Positions 9,243 to 18,493 of a stretch of 64,000 nucleotides of DNA are shown piece after piece (within the stretch, counting starts at the first letter, position 1; every line of letters begins with the position of its first letter). This DNA comes from Leptospira sp. WS4.C2 (lineage in GTDB: Bacteria; Spirochaetota; Leptospiria; Leptospirales; Leptospiraceae). The DNA is taken from positions 186,001 through 250,000 of the forward strand of contig NZ_CP162140.1 in the NCBI RefSeq assembly GCF_040833985.1, written 5' to 3'. Both the position numbers and the translations under genes were made by a program. The notes beneath the pieces were generated by a model. That model was given only the letters and a program-made list of their open reading frames with translations, did not search any database and was not told the origin of the DNA.

Positions 9243-9809
9243 CTATTTGTTCACTCGCTCCACGTAACTCAAATCGCGAAGGTCAATTTTCACAGTGTCC
9301 CCTTGTCTGATAAAAATAGGAACTTGGACTTCTCCTCCAGTTTCTACAGTCACACGTTTCAGCGCAAGACCTGTTGTGTCTCCTTTCAAACCATCTTCTG
9401 CATAGGTAACTTCCAACACAGCAAAGTTAGGAGGTGTGACACCAATCGGTTTGTCATTGTAAAACGCAACTTCCACCGGAGTTTCTTCTTTCATAAAAGG
9501 AAGGATGTCTTCCACATAATCTTTAGAGACAGGGATCTGTTCGTAATCGTTAACATCCATAAAAATGATTTGATCACCATCAGCATAACAGTACTGCATT
9601 TTGCGGCGTTCTAAATCCACACTTTCCAGTTTTTCTGCAGCTTTGAAGGTTCTTTCAATGGAAGAATCGCGGACAATATTTTTAAGTTTGGTACGGATGA
9701 ATGCAGAACCCTTTCCTGGGTTCACAAACTCTGTTTTGACGACGGAATAAAGCTCATTGTCAATCTTGAGAATCATTCCTTTTTTTACTTCTGTAATGCC
9801 TAAGTTCAT
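9243..9809 (-). CDS. efp: translation elongation factor P
   Basis: The 188-residue protein has the three beta domains of EF-P, which relieves ribosome stalling at polyproline. The modification loop NPGKGSAF places the target lysine at K33, where the E. coli protein has K34. A longer frame reaches back to 9872, but the ATG at 9809 gives the family length and the standard N-terminus, so it is preferred. The gene heads a five-gene leftward operon. It diverges from the KamA/EpmB-type gene (start 9878), whose product probably supplies the beta-lysine added to K33. Confidence 0.95.
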   Translation of the reverse strand: MNLGITEVKKGMILKIDNELYSVVKTEFVNPGKGSAFIRTKLKNIVRDSSIERTFKAAEKLESVDLERRKMQYCYADGDQIIFMDVNDYEQIPVSKDYVEDILPFMKEETPVEVAFYNDKPIGVTPPNFAVLEVTYAEDGLKGDTTGLALKRVTVETGGEVQVPIFIRQGDTVKIDLRDLSYVERVNK

Positions 9810-9877
9810 AATTTCGTTACTCGTAAACAAAATCCGAGGGACTTGGCCCTGTGTCAACCGAAGTATGGTCATAAGCG

Positions 9878-10942
9878 ATGACCTGGTCGGATTGGAAATG
9901 GCAACTACAAAACCGAATCACTACTCTTAAGGATTTGGAAGAAAAACTGACTCTCACTCCAGAAGAGAGGGAAAGTTTTGCACCCGCATTAGAGGAATTT
10001 AGTTTTGCCGTCACCCCTTACTATTTGGAAAGGATCGACAAAGAAAATCCGAACTGTCCCATCCGCAAACAAATCCTCCCAAGAGCCGGAGAACTTACCA
10101 AAAAACCCAATGAAGTAGAAGATCCCCTGGCAGAAGAGCGGTACATGCCCGTCAAAGGAGTGACCCATCGATATCCCGATCGTGCGATTTGGTACATTTC
10201 TCATGTCTGTGCTGTGTATTGCCGGTTTTGTACAAGAAAACGTAAGGTATCGGACCCAGAAGAAACTCCCAATCGTAACGAATGGGAAAAAGCTCTCGAA
10301 TACTTTCGAACTCATACAGAACTACGAGAGATTATTTTGTCTGGCGGCGACCCTCTCACTCTTTCCGACTCTTCGATTGATTACCTTTTAGGGGAATTAA
10401 AATCCATTCCTCATCTCAACCAAGTGCGGATTCACTCCCGCCACCCAGTCACTATGCCCATGCGACTCACCGCAGACCTCTGCAGTGTTTTTGCAAAATA
10501 CTTTCCTTTGTATATGGTCACTCATTTTAACCATCCGAATGAAATTACAGATGAAACAAAAATCTATGTTATGCGACTCATCAAAGAGGGTCATGTATCC
10601 GTTTTTAACCAATCGGTTTTACTTTCTGGAATCAATGATGATGAAAAGATTTTGTCTGAATTGAATTATAAATTAATCTCCTTAGGAATCAAACCCTACT
10701 ACCTCCACCAATGTGATGAAGTATTCGGAAGTTCCGACTTTGTTGTTCCCATTGAAAGAGGAATCGAAATCTATCGTAAACTACGGGGGTTTCATTCAGG
10801 AATCACGATCCCCAATTATGTAAAAGACCTCACGGGTGGTGGAGGGAAGGTTCTTCTCTCACCTAACTATTTACAAAAGAAAACAGAAGATGGGTATCTA
10901 TTTCAAAACTATTTAGGAGATGAATATGAAGTGGGACATTAA
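9878..10942 (+). CDS. epmB: KamA-family radical SAM protein, probable EF-P lysine 2,3-aminomutase (EpmB)
   Basis: The 354-residue protein is a radical SAM enzyme of the lysine 2,3-aminomutase family. The iron-sulfur site is C111-x3-C115-x2-C118 (CAVYCRFC), followed by LSGGDPL and a PLP-lysine region near the end (TGGGGKVLLSP). Its position, 68 bases from efp and divergent, together with an epmA homologue elsewhere in the window, argues for EpmB, which makes R-beta-lysine for EF-P. The length lies between short EpmB and longer catabolic lysine aminomutases, so some ambiguity remains. Confidence 0.85.
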   Translation: MTWSDWKWQLQNRITTLKDLEEKLTLTPEERESFAPALEEFSFAVTPYYLERIDKENPNCPIRKQILPRAGELTKKPNEVEDPLAEERYMPVKGVTHRYPDRAIWYISHVCAVYCRFCTRKRKVSDPEETPNRNEWEKALEYFRTHTELREIILSGGDPLTLSDSSIDYLLGELKSIPHLNQVRIHSRHPVTMPMRLTADLCSVFAKYFPLYMVTHFNHPNEITDETKIYVMRLIKEGHVSVFNQSVLLSGINDDEKILSELNYKLISLGIKPYYLHQCDEVFGSSDFVVPIERGIEIYRKLRGFHSGITIPNYVKDLTGGGGKVLLSPNYLQKKTEDGYLFQNYLGDEYEVGH

Positions 10943-11480
10943 ATTGATTTCTATTCTTTTCCTAACCCTGATGACCGCTTGTCAGTCAGTAAAGGAAATC
11001 CCATCAGAAAAAAAACAAGAGACTACCCAAACAAATCCCAATGAGGAAATCAAAAAATACCACCTAACAAAAGAGCTACGCCTCACATACCATGCAGTTT
11101 GGGTGGCAAAAGAAAATTTTGAACTCCTGAGATCTGGCTCTATTTTTGGAACGGGAAATAGTTATGAAATCCGTTTGGATTTGGAGGGAAACATCCGATG
11201 GCTCAGGTTATCCTCCACCGACAGAGAGAACCAATCCCAGTTTCCCTACTTCTATAAAGACGAGGTCCAAAACCCAGATGTATCTTATTTTGTCTGGGGA
11301 ACCAAAAAATGCAGTGTCCTTGTTTTCCCTTATCGGGATTCCCAACTCTATGCTCGTTGGGAAGGGATCCATAATGGATTTTTACTCGTTTTTGAGACCA
11401 TCACTTCCCAGGCCACCGGTCCCAAGGAACTGGCAAAGGAACTCCACCTGATGGTCCAACAATCTCTGGAACTGTACTAG
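10920..11480 (+). CDS. lipoprotein of unknown function
   Basis: The 186-residue product has a lipoprotein signal with lipobox LMTAC and the lipidated cysteine at about residue 21, then a polar linker and a beta-rich domain. I see no known family. The start overlaps the 3' end of the epmB gene by 23 bases, so the two are probably translated from one message. An in-frame ATG at 10926 is an equally good start. Confidence 0.65.
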   Translation: MNMKWDIKLISILFLTLMTACQSVKEIPSEKKQETTQTNPNEEIKKYHLTKELRLTYHAVWVAKENFELLRSGSIFGTGNSYEIRLDLEGNIRWLRLSSTDRENQSQFPYFYKDEVQNPDVSYFVWGTKKCSVLVFPYRDSQLYARWEGIHNGFLLVFETITSQATGPKELAKELHLMVQQSLELY

Positions 11481-11498
11481 GCATTCGATGTCCCCAAA

Positions 11499-11528
11499 GC
11501 CTGATTTTTTTAGAAAAAAAGATTAGGC
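11499..11528 (+). terminator. A/T-rich hairpin after the epmB-lipoprotein unit
   Basis: GCCT at 11499-11502 and AGGC at 11525-11528 enclose complementary runs of seven T and seven A. The T run follows another short GC pairing (AGGC/GCCT, 11479-11502). It may end transcription of the lipoprotein gene, but the GC stem is short. Confidence 0.35.
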
Positions 11529-11566
11529 AAATAGAATGGAGCCCTTAGGCTTTGAGGAGAAATTTT

Positions 11567-11773
11567 ATGTGGTTAAAACTAGGTGAATCGGAAGTTATCA
11601 ATTTGGATTACGTTGCCTCTATTAAAAAAAATCCCAACCAACCTTCCATTGAAATCATTTACCAAGATCTCAATAATGTGAAATCCCTTCCTTTTCCCGG
11701 CCAAGAAGAACGTGATCGTGCCTTCAAAGCCATTTTAGAAAACCTATCCCGAATGAAATTATACTTTGAATAA
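11567..11773 (+). CDS. small conserved-looking protein (68 residues)
   Basis: The start is the ATG at 11567, set by a strong ribosome site (GAGGAGA, 11554-11560); an in-frame TTG at 11552 lies upstream of it and is rejected. The product is short and soluble, with a predicted beta-strand region (VINLDYVASI, IEIIYQD) followed by a C-terminal helix. I do not recognise it. It ends three bases before the nucleotidyltransferase-like gene, so the two are likely co-expressed. Confidence 0.65.
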   Translation: MWLKLGESEVINLDYVASIKKNPNQPSIEIIYQDLNNVKSLPFPGQEERDRAFKAILENLSRMKLYFE

Positions 11774-11776
11774 ACA

Positions 11777-12562
11777 ATGGAATTTGAAGCACTAAATCCT
11801 AATCTCTATGCACAAGTTTTGGATGAATTAGAACTCATCCCATCTTCCAAACCCTACCAAATTCTTTTTTACGGATCCAGGGAACGTGGCGACTTTCATT
11901 CAGAGTCCGATCTTAATTTTTATTTGGTGGCTCATTCCACAGACCAAATGAAATCCCAGTTCATTGATTCAATCTCTCGCGCCTTACAAAAATTAGAGGA
12001 TGTTGCCCCAGTGAATATGATTGCAGGGGACGCAGACTCACTTCGACATAGATTAAAAATTTCAGAACCGGGAAGCCTCCAACTCATGGAAGCCTCCTCT
12101 GTTTTTTTTGGCGAAGGACTTTTTGAAGATCTAAAAACCGATTGGGACAAATGGAAACAAAGAGAAATTCCAAAATCTGACCTCATTCAATATTTGGAGA
12201 AAAGAATTCGTTTCTTCAAACAACAAGTCACAAGAAACACAAAAGATGAAATTTCTCAACTAGAACGAATCACCACTCTCACTCTACATATCTGGGCACT
12301 CCAAAACATCCATGACCTAACCCACGTGGAACTTTTAAAAATGGATACCCCCGACCAAGTAGCACCACTTTTTACCAATCTTTACAGAAAAGAAATGGAA
12401 GATTCGGTTTGGGAACTTTTAGAACTACAAACCCGTGTTCGTAAACTGAAAGTAGACATTCGTTGGAAACGAGAGGTTTCTCGTGAAGACATCCACGAAA
12501 CAAAGTACAAACTCATCTCACTTCGTAATGATGAAGAATTTATGATGAATCTTTGGGCTTAA
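11777..12562 (+). CDS. nucleotidyltransferase-fold protein with altered active site
   Basis: The 261-residue protein starts with a DNA polymerase beta-like nucleotidyltransferase domain. The GS motif is G33-S34 (YGSRERGDF). The following acidic pair is D45-L46-N47 instead of the usual D-x-D, so one catalytic aspartate has become asparagine. The C-terminal half is helical, rich in charged residues, and ends in DEEFMMNLWA. It could be a weak or inactive transferase, or a substrate-binding protein. It lies in a probable two-gene unit with the 68-residue protein upstream. Confidence 0.7.
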   Translation: MEFEALNPNLYAQVLDELELIPSSKPYQILFYGSRERGDFHSESDLNFYLVAHSTDQMKSQFIDSISRALQKLEDVAPVNMIAGDADSLRHRLKISEPGSLQLMEASSVFFGEGLFEDLKTDWDKWKQREIPKSDLIQYLEKRIRFFKQQVTRNTKDEISQLERITTLTLHIWALQNIHDLTHVELLKMDTPDQVAPLFTNLYRKEMEDSVWELLELQTRVRKLKVDIRWKREVSREDIHETKYKLISLRNDEEFMMNLWA

Positions 12563-12659
12563 AATACCCAAAGAATTTTCGGTTTAGAAAGCATAATTTA
12601 TGCCCTGTATTTTCAGCATCTATATATCTTCTAATTAAGCTCCCAAATTCTAGACTCGG

Positions 12660-13205
12660 TTATTTGTGATGATTCGGTTCTGAAAATTCAGAAAGAAAGG
12701 ATGCGTATCCTCGTTCTTTCAATTTTGATTTGGGGATAAATTCCATCGAGGCAGAATTCATACAATAACGTTTGTTTGTTGGCTTTGGGCCATCATCAAA
12801 AACATGGCCTAAATGAGAATTTCCAGCTTTCGACCGGACTTCTGTTCGAGTCATCCCATAGGTATTATCTGTAATTTCTATCACATTGGTTTTTACTATC
12901 GGTTTCGTAAAACTAGGCCACCCCGTCCCCGATTCAAATTTATCTTTTGAACTGAACAAAGGTTCTTTCGAAACAACGTCTACATAGATTCCCTCTTCAT
13001 GATTGTCCCAGTATTCATTCTGGAATGGGGGTTCTGTTTCATCTTCTTGGGTGACTCGGTATTGCAGATCAGTCAGTTTTTTTCGTAGCTCCAAATTTTC
13101 TGGTTTTTTCGGAGAGTGCGAAGAGGATTCAAAACAAAAAGAAGTGAGAAACAAACATAATACAAAAAGGAAGGAAAGAAAAGGCAATTTGGCAGCTCGG
13201 TTCAT
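12660..13205 (-). CDS. msrB: peptide-methionine (R)-S-oxide reductase, lipid-anchored
   Basis: The SelR/MsrB domain is clear: [21 protein letters not shown] and the catalytic RYCMNS with C148 (counted from the ATG at 13205). The paired CxxC zinc motifs of some MsrB proteins are absent. The N-terminus is a hydrophobic signal ending in LTSFC, so the enzyme is probably a lipoprotein repairing oxidised methionine in exported proteins. A TTG at 13232 would add nine residues ahead of the signal and is less likely. It diverges from the histidine kinase gene. Confidence 0.87.
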   Translation of the reverse strand: MNRAAKLPFLSFLFVLCLFLTSFCFESSSHSPKKPENLELRKKLTDLQYRVTQEDETEPPFQNEYWDNHEEGIYVDVVSKEPLFSSKDKFESGTGWPSFTKPIVKTNVIEITDNTYGMTRTEVRSKAGNSHLGHVFDDGPKPTNKRYCMNSASMEFIPKSKLKERGYASFLSEFSEPNHHK

Positions 13206-13277
13206 AGAGTTTAGACTGATGACAAAAGTCAAAATTATGCTTTCCTTTATGCGAAATTGATTTCGTATAAATATCGT

Positions 13278-14939
13278 ATGATCATTGCCCCTTTACCGAA
13301 AAATGAGACTGCGCGTCTTTCGGCCTTAAAAGGGCTTGAAATCCTCGACACTCCCGAAGAAGAGATGTTCGATGAAATCACGAGACTTGCTTCGATGATT
13401 TGTAATGCACCGATCTCTCTTGTGAGTCTTATCGATGAAACAAGACAATGGTTCAAATCCCACCATGGGCTTACTGCACGCGAAACCCCTAGGTCCATTG
13501 CCTTTTGTTCCCATGCCATTTTAGGGGATGAAGTTTTTGTGGTTCCTAACGCCAAAGAAGATGATCGTTTTAAAAACAATCCCTTAGTCGATGAAGCACC
13601 TAATGTTATTTTTTATGCCGGTATCCCTTTGGCTCTCGATGACCAAATCAAACTGGGAACTCTTTGTGTCATCGATAACAAACCAAGAGAACTAAACGAA
13701 AAACAAATTCAAATGTTGCGGTTACTTGGAAAACAAACGGTACGTTTGTTACAAATGCGAAAAGCGACTGAGCGATTGGAAATTGAAAAATTGGCGGCCC
13801 AAAGAGCCACTGCAGCAAAAAGAGATTTTATCGCAGCCATTAGCCACGACATTCGGAATCCTTTAAATTCTCTCCTCGGGATGTCTGAAATGATTCGAGA
13901 GGCCGATTTAAGTCCAACGGTTCTTGGTTATGTGGATCATATACGAAATGCCGGTGAAGTGATCCTACATTTAGTGAATGATACCATTGAAATTTCTCGT
14001 TTAGAAGAAAACGCAAGTGTCACCAATAATGAATGGTTTGAGCTTTACCAATGTTTACATATTTTAGATTCCTTTTTTATAGCAGAAACGAAACGGAAAC
14101 AAATAGAATTCAAACTAAACAATCAAGTGAATCAAAATATAATCCTACATTCTGACAAAAGAAAAATCGAAAAGGTTTTTTGGAATCTAACAGCCAATGC
14201 AGTAAAATTCACAAACAAGGGTAAGGTTACTTTTTCTGTACATTTGGAAACCAAAACAAAGGACGAAGGCATTTTACAAATTGAAGTGAGTGACACAGGT
14301 CCCGGAATTTCTCCTGAAGTGAAAGACAAACTCTTCCAAAAGTACAACCAATTTGTTCCTGAAGGTTGCGGAATCTCTGGTTCTGGACTCGGCCTTTCGA
14401 TTGTCAAACTTTCATTACAAGAGTTGAAAGGGGAAGTGGAAGTAGAATCAACATTAGGTGAAGGTTCCCTATTCAAAGTAAAAATTCCGATCCTTTGGAA
14501 ATTAGAGGAAACCAAATCCTTACCCCAAAAAACCGAAATTTCGCCTAAATCCCATCTACCCAGTTTTTCCAGACCCCAAAGAGTTCTCATTGCCGATGAC
14601 AATGATCTCAACAGAAAAGTCCTACGAAGTTATTTGAAACCCTTACAATTTGAAATAAAAGAAACAAGTAACGGAATCGACGCAGAGAGGGAACTCAACA
14701 AATCTCCCTACGATATCGCCTTTTTGGATATCGAGATGCCAGGAAAACATGGGACAGAAATTGCGAAAGGTTTAGCGGGGAAACCTCACAGGCCGGCCCT
14801 ATTCGCCTGTACGGGGCTATGTATGCCTGAGGAAAAGGACCAAATCCTCGCCTCTGGATTTGAGTATTTTATGCCCAAACCGTATCTAAAAGAAGAACTC
14901 TACAAACACCTGAGAGAGATTGCCGAAAGAGGAGACTAA
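13278..14939 (+). CDS. cytoplasmic hybrid histidine kinase (GAF-HisKA-HATPase-REC)
   Basis: The 553-residue protein has an N-terminal GAF domain of the kind that begins [20 protein letters not shown] (about residues 13-160). A HisKA helix follows with the phospho-accepting H190 in SHDIRNPL. The ATPase domain shows DTGPGIS and [10 protein letters not shown] receiver domain ends the protein, with phosphorylatable D484 in FLDIEMPG. There is no membrane segment, so it senses a cytoplasmic signal. No output partner is adjacent. The ATG at 13278 is preferred over an upstream TTG at 13257. Confidence 0.9.
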   Translation: MIIAPLPKNETARLSALKGLEILDTPEEEMFDEITRLASMICNAPISLVSLIDETRQWFKSHHGLTARETPRSIAFCSHAILGDEVFVVPNAKEDDRFKNNPLVDEAPNVIFYAGIPLALDDQIKLGTLCVIDNKPRELNEKQIQMLRLLGKQTVRLLQMRKATERLEIEKLAAQRATAAKRDFIAAISHDIRNPLNSLLGMSEMIREADLSPTVLGYVDHIRNAGEVILHLVNDTIEISRLEENASVTNNEWFELYQCLHILDSFFIAETKRKQIEFKLNNQVNQNIILHSDKRKIEKVFWNLTANAVKFTNKGKVTFSVHLETKTKDEGILQIEVSDTGPGISPEVKDKLFQKYNQFVPEGCGISGSGLGLSIVKLSLQELKGEVEVESTLGEGSLFKVKIPILWKLEETKSLPQKTEISPKSHLPSFSRPQRVLIADDNDLNRKVLRSYLKPLQFEIKETSNGIDAERELNKSPYDIAFLDIEMPGKHGTEIAKGLAGKPHRPALFACTGLCMPEEKDQILASGFEYFMPKPYLKEELYKHLREIAERGD

Positions 14940-14946
14940 GACATTC

Positions 14947-14969
14947 AGGTATTTTTACCTTTCTTTTTT
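14947..14969 (+). terminator. weak intrinsic terminator after the hybrid kinase
   Basis: AGGTA (14947-14951) and TACCT (14956-14960) form a five-pair stem with a TTTT loop, followed by TTCTTTTTT. The stem is short, so termination may be partial. Confidence 0.4.
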
Positions 14970-14998
14970 AGGCCGTTTTTTTATTGTATCCTATTTTC

Positions 14999-16570
14999 AT
15001 GACTAAGAATGACACCGAAGTTGGAAATGACTTCCAATCTTTCGGATTACGTCCTGAAATACTACAAGGAATCACTGATGCAGGCTTCGAACTACCAAGC
15101 CCTATCCAAAAACAAGCGATTCCGCTCGTATTGGAAGGAAAAGATTTAATCGCACAAGCGCAGACCGGTACCGGAAAAACTGCCGCTTACGGACTCCCCT
15201 GTTTGAACAAAATCAATGTGAATGATGGCATGCAAGTGCTTGTCCTCACACCAACTCGTGAACTTGCACTGCAAGTATCTGATGAACTGTTTAAATTGGG
15301 AAAACATTTAGGAATCAAAACCACCACTATTTATGGCGGCAGTTCCTATTCTAAACAAATCACTCAAGTGGCCAAAGGTGCCCAAGTTGCTGTGGCAACT
15401 CCAGGAAGACTTCTCGACCTATTGAAAGGAAAGGAACTTAAAAATTTCAAACCTTCAATGGTGATATTGGATGAAGCAGATGAAATGCTCGATATGGGCT
15501 TTATGGATGATATTGAATCCATCTTTAATCTACTGCCAACCAAAAGACAAACCTTACTTTTCTCCGCTACAATGCCGGAGCCCATTAAGAAGTTGGCAAG
15601 TAAGTACCAAACGCACCCTGCACTTGTAAAAATTGCAGCAACAGAAAAATCGTCTAAAAACATCGAACAAGTGTACTACGTGATTGATGAAGCAGAACGT
15701 GAAATTTCAGTCGTAAGAATTTTGGATTATGAAAACCCTTTTAAGGCAATCATCTTCACAAAAACTAAAAAAGAAGCAGATGATCTTAAATCAACACTCA
15801 GTTTCAAAGGTTATCCTGTAGAAGCTCTTCACGGAGATTTAAATCAAAAACAAAGAGAACAAGTTTTAAAAAGCCTACACGATGGGCGCGTGAAAATCCT
15901 TGTAGCAACCGATGTTGCCGCACGTGGTCTTGACGTAAAAGATTTGTCACTCGTAATCAACTACCACCTTCCTTTTGATAGCGAAAGTTATACACATAGA
16001 ATTGGTCGTACGGGTCGGGCTGGAAAGTCTGGGAAAGCGGTAACACTTGTAACAACAAGAGAATCTCGTGCACTCCTAAGACTCAAAGGAACCTCCGGAA
16101 CACAACTTACGATTGCTTCCCTTCCTACTAAAAAGGAAGTTTTGGCAAGAAGAGAAGAAGACTTCCTAAACAAAGTGGTAGAAACAGAAATCCATGTGGA
16201 TGCAGAAGAAGTTTTAGAAAAACTTTTGAAGTTGGACGACAAACGTTCTTTATCTTTGAAACTGCTTTCGAATATGCTCGATCAAACCAAAATCAGTGGC
16301 CCGGAAAAAATCGGAAAAACTGCTGGGGAATGGAGTGAAACTCCTCCTGGTGGCGGATCCGGTGGAAGACGACGCGAAGGTAGTGGATCAGGCGGCGGAA
16401 GTCGCGGTGGTTACCGTGGCGGAAGATCCAATAGCGAAAGAAGCGAACGTGGGGAACGAAGTGAACGCGGTGGAGACACTCGTCGCAGCAGTTCTCCCCC
16501 TTCTAAAAAAGAAGGTGGAGTTTACGTAAAGGCTGCCGGGAAAAAAACTCAGCGTTTTCGAAGTAAGTAG
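14999..16570 (+). CDS. DEAD-box ATP-dependent RNA helicase
   Basis: The 523-residue protein has all core motifs in order: a Q-motif region, AQTGTGKT, PTRELA, TPGRLLD, DEAD, SAT and HRIGRTGRAG. After a helical extension the last 70 or so residues are rich in G, R and S with RGG-like repeats, typical of RNA-binding tails in RhlE/DeaD/CshA-type helicases. It probably remodels mRNA or rRNA, often important in the cold. The ATG at 14999 is preferred over a TTG at 14984. Its 3' end overlaps the convergent methyltransferase gene by 22 bases. Confidence 0.92.
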   Translation: MTKNDTEVGNDFQSFGLRPEILQGITDAGFELPSPIQKQAIPLVLEGKDLIAQAQTGTGKTAAYGLPCLNKINVNDGMQVLVLTPTRELALQVSDELFKLGKHLGIKTTTIYGGSSYSKQITQVAKGAQVAVATPGRLLDLLKGKELKNFKPSMVILDEADEMLDMGFMDDIESIFNLLPTKRQTLLFSATMPEPIKKLASKYQTHPALVKIAATEKSSKNIEQVYYVIDEAEREISVVRILDYENPFKAIIFTKTKKEADDLKSTLSFKGYPVEALHGDLNQKQREQVLKSLHDGRVKILVATDVAARGLDVKDLSLVINYHLPFDSESYTHRIGRTGRAGKSGKAVTLVTTRESRALLRLKGTSGTQLTIASLPTKKEVLARREEDFLNKVVETEIHVDAEEVLEKLLKLDDKRSLSLKLLSNMLDQTKISGPEKIGKTAGEWSETPPGGGSGGRRREGSGSGGGSRGGYRGGRSNSERSERGERSERGGDTRRSSSPPSKKEGGVYVKAAGKKTQRFRSK

Positions 16571-17619
16571 TGGCTAACAAACCACTCTTCACCGTTTCGA
16601 TAGTCCCATAACTCGGCACAGGCGAGAAAGAAAACTTTCCAATAAACAAACCATTTGGTTTTTTCTTTTTCGCCGTAAGTACTCGCAAGGATAGGCATTA
16701 GTTTATCCTTGTTTAGTATCATGTTATCATACCAAGCCTCACTGGTTCTCGCATAATGAGTTCCATTCACAATCCAATGATTTTCGATTAAAAAATCTTT
16801 TTGGAAGTATAAAAACAAATCATCTGATGGCATCTGCCCACCGGTAAAAAAGTACTTGGCCATCCAATCGGTTTCATCAATCACTTCGAAAGGATAAGCA
16901 AACTCTTTGTGAGTGAAAATGTGGACAAAAAACTTTCCATCGGTCACAAGAAACTTTGATAGTTTTTCAAAGAGTTTCTCATAGTTTTTCATATGTTCTA
17001 ACATCTCGACAGAAACAATCCGATCAAACTTGTCTTTGGTAGTAAAATCGTTCATGTCTTTTGTGATGATGGTCAGGTTTTTTAATCCCCTTTCTTTGGC
17101 GCGTTTGTCGATGAATTCTTTTTGAGTTCTCGAATTGGAAACACCTGTGACTTTACATTTAGGAAATTTTTCGGCGATATAGAGAGAAATACTTCCCCAG
17201 CCACATCCCAAATCCAAAACCTTCATTCCATTTTTAATCTCCGCACGTTCTACGGTGATCCGAAGCATTTCTTCTTCCGATTCAGCAAAACTCGTATCGA
17301 GTGATGGCCAATATCCAGAGGAATACTTCATCCTAGGTCCCATCACATAAGTAAAAAAATCACTCGGAACTTCATAATGTTGTTCGTTTGCCGCTTCCGT
17401 ATGTACAGCGATAGGTGATTTTTTTAAATCGTTCACATAGTTCATTTTGTGTTCAAGTTGGGCTGTGGCATTTTCTTTACGTTCTTGTTTGATCCGCAGA
17501 TGCAAAAGTTGGCGGATACGAAAACGAATGAGCCAGTCTGGGAAAATATCTTTCTCCAAAAGGGAATTGATACTAAAAGCCGAACCCTCTTCTTTAGGGG
17601 CGGAATCATTAAAATTCAT
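16549..17619 (-). CDS. cyclopropane-fatty-acyl-phospholipid synthase family methyltransferase
   Basis: The 356-residue protein has the SAM-binding motif VLDLGCGWGS (near residue 135) and the CFA-family context around it (HYEVPSDFF, MKYSSGYW and a C-terminal WFVYWKVFF). Such enzymes transfer a methyl or methylene group to an unsaturated acyl chain in membrane phospholipids. It starts with an ATG behind AAGGAT and is the last gene of an SDR-DUF1295-CFA operon. It is shorter than E. coli Cfa at the N-terminus, so the exact product lipid is uncertain. Confidence 0.85.
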   Translation of the reverse strand: MNFNDSAPKEEGSAFSINSLLEKDIFPDWLIRFRIRQLLHLRIKQERKENATAQLEHKMNYVNDLKKSPIAVHTEAANEQHYEVPSDFFTYVMGPRMKYSSGYWPSLDTSFAESEEEMLRITVERAEIKNGMKVLDLGCGWGSISLYIAEKFPKCKVTGVSNSRTQKEFIDKRAKERGLKNLTIITKDMNDFTTKDKFDRIVSVEMLEHMKNYEKLFEKLSKFLVTDGKFFVHIFTHKEFAYPFEVIDETDWMAKYFFTGGQMPSDDLFLYFQKDFLIENHWIVNGTHYARTSEAWYDNMILNKDKLMPILASTYGEKEKTKWFVYWKVFFLACAELWDYRNGEEWFVSHYLLRKR

Positions 17620-17632
17620 GTTTTATCCTTTT

Positions 17633-18454
17633 TTATTTTTGTTTTGAAAACCAAGGGAAAAATGCATTGGTGATGCGTTGGTATTCTCGAAACACATCTC
17701 CTTTGGAAAGGAGTGAGTATTTTTCGGCAAAGGGAACACCCGATACAAAACGTAATAACACAAACATAAAGAGCGGTGTGAAAAGTGATAGTAATGCGTC
17801 TGGCGAAGAAAGAACCGGAATGATTCCAATCCCTACCCAAATGATCCATTCAAAAAAATAATTAGGGTGGCGGGAATACTTCCAAAGCCCAACATTACAA
17901 ACCTTACCTTTGTTTGCCGGATCGGCTACAAATTTGTGGAGGTCACGGTCAGAGATTCCTTCCCCCACGACTCCCACCAAAAACAAAATCCATCCAAGTA
18001 ATGCCATCAAATACCCGTTAGGCCCCAATGCTCCTGAGTTGGGAAATAAATTCCACTGGGCGGCAAAATAAAACGGGAAGGAAAGAAGGAGTGCTAAAAA
18101 CCCTTGTAATAGAAAGACATTCGTAAACATCTTTAAGTGGACTTTGTCACCGTAGTCCTTTCGAAATCCAGCATACCGTTTGTCTTCTGGATGGTTTGTG
18201 CGAATGCGCGTCCAAAAGAGAAAGCCGGACAACCGAAGAGCCCAGATCCAAACAGGGATAAGCACCGCCAGTTTAGCAAATCCGTTCCCTCGACCGAAAT
18301 AAACGAGGATACTGGCAATGCCTGCAATCACAAGCCCCCAACCCACGTCTATGACTGCGTAGTTGTCCCTGGACTTTCCCCAGAACCACATCAGACTCAT
18401 AAACAAGAATGTAAATATAACGGCCGTTAAATACGAAAATAATAAATTGTCCAA
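17633..18454 (-). CDS. DUF1295/steroid 5-alpha-reductase-like membrane protein
   Basis: The 273-residue protein has about six or seven membrane helices. A conserved C-terminal region holds the SRHPNYFFEW motif found in DUF1295 and related isoprenylcysteine methyltransferase/steroid reductase folds. These usually modify lipids. The start is a TTG at 18454 with GGGAGAG upstream. The gene lies between an SDR and a CFA-type methyltransferase with short gaps (39 and 13 bases), which suggests all three act on one lipid. Confidence 0.85.
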   Translation of the reverse strand: MDNLLFSYLTAVIFTFLFMSLMWFWGKSRDNYAVIDVGWGLVIAGIASILVYFGRGNGFAKLAVLIPVWIWALRLSGFLFWTRIRTNHPEDKRYAGFRKDYGDKVHLKMFTNVFLLQGFLALLLSFPFYFAAQWNLFPNSGALGPNGYLMALLGWILFLVGVVGEGISDRDLHKFVADPANKGKVCNVGLWKYSRHPNYFFEWIIWVGIGIIPVLSSPDALLSLFTPLFMFVLLRFVSGVPFAEKYSLLSKGDVFREYQRITNAFFPWFSKQK

Positions 18455-18493
18455 AGGATGGTTTCTCTCCCTATGCTTTGGTTTAGACGACTT

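Noticed and set aside
9810..9872. Longer EF-P beginning at 9872
   Set aside because: The extra 21 residues do not belong to the EF-P fold, and the shorter ATG gives the family length.
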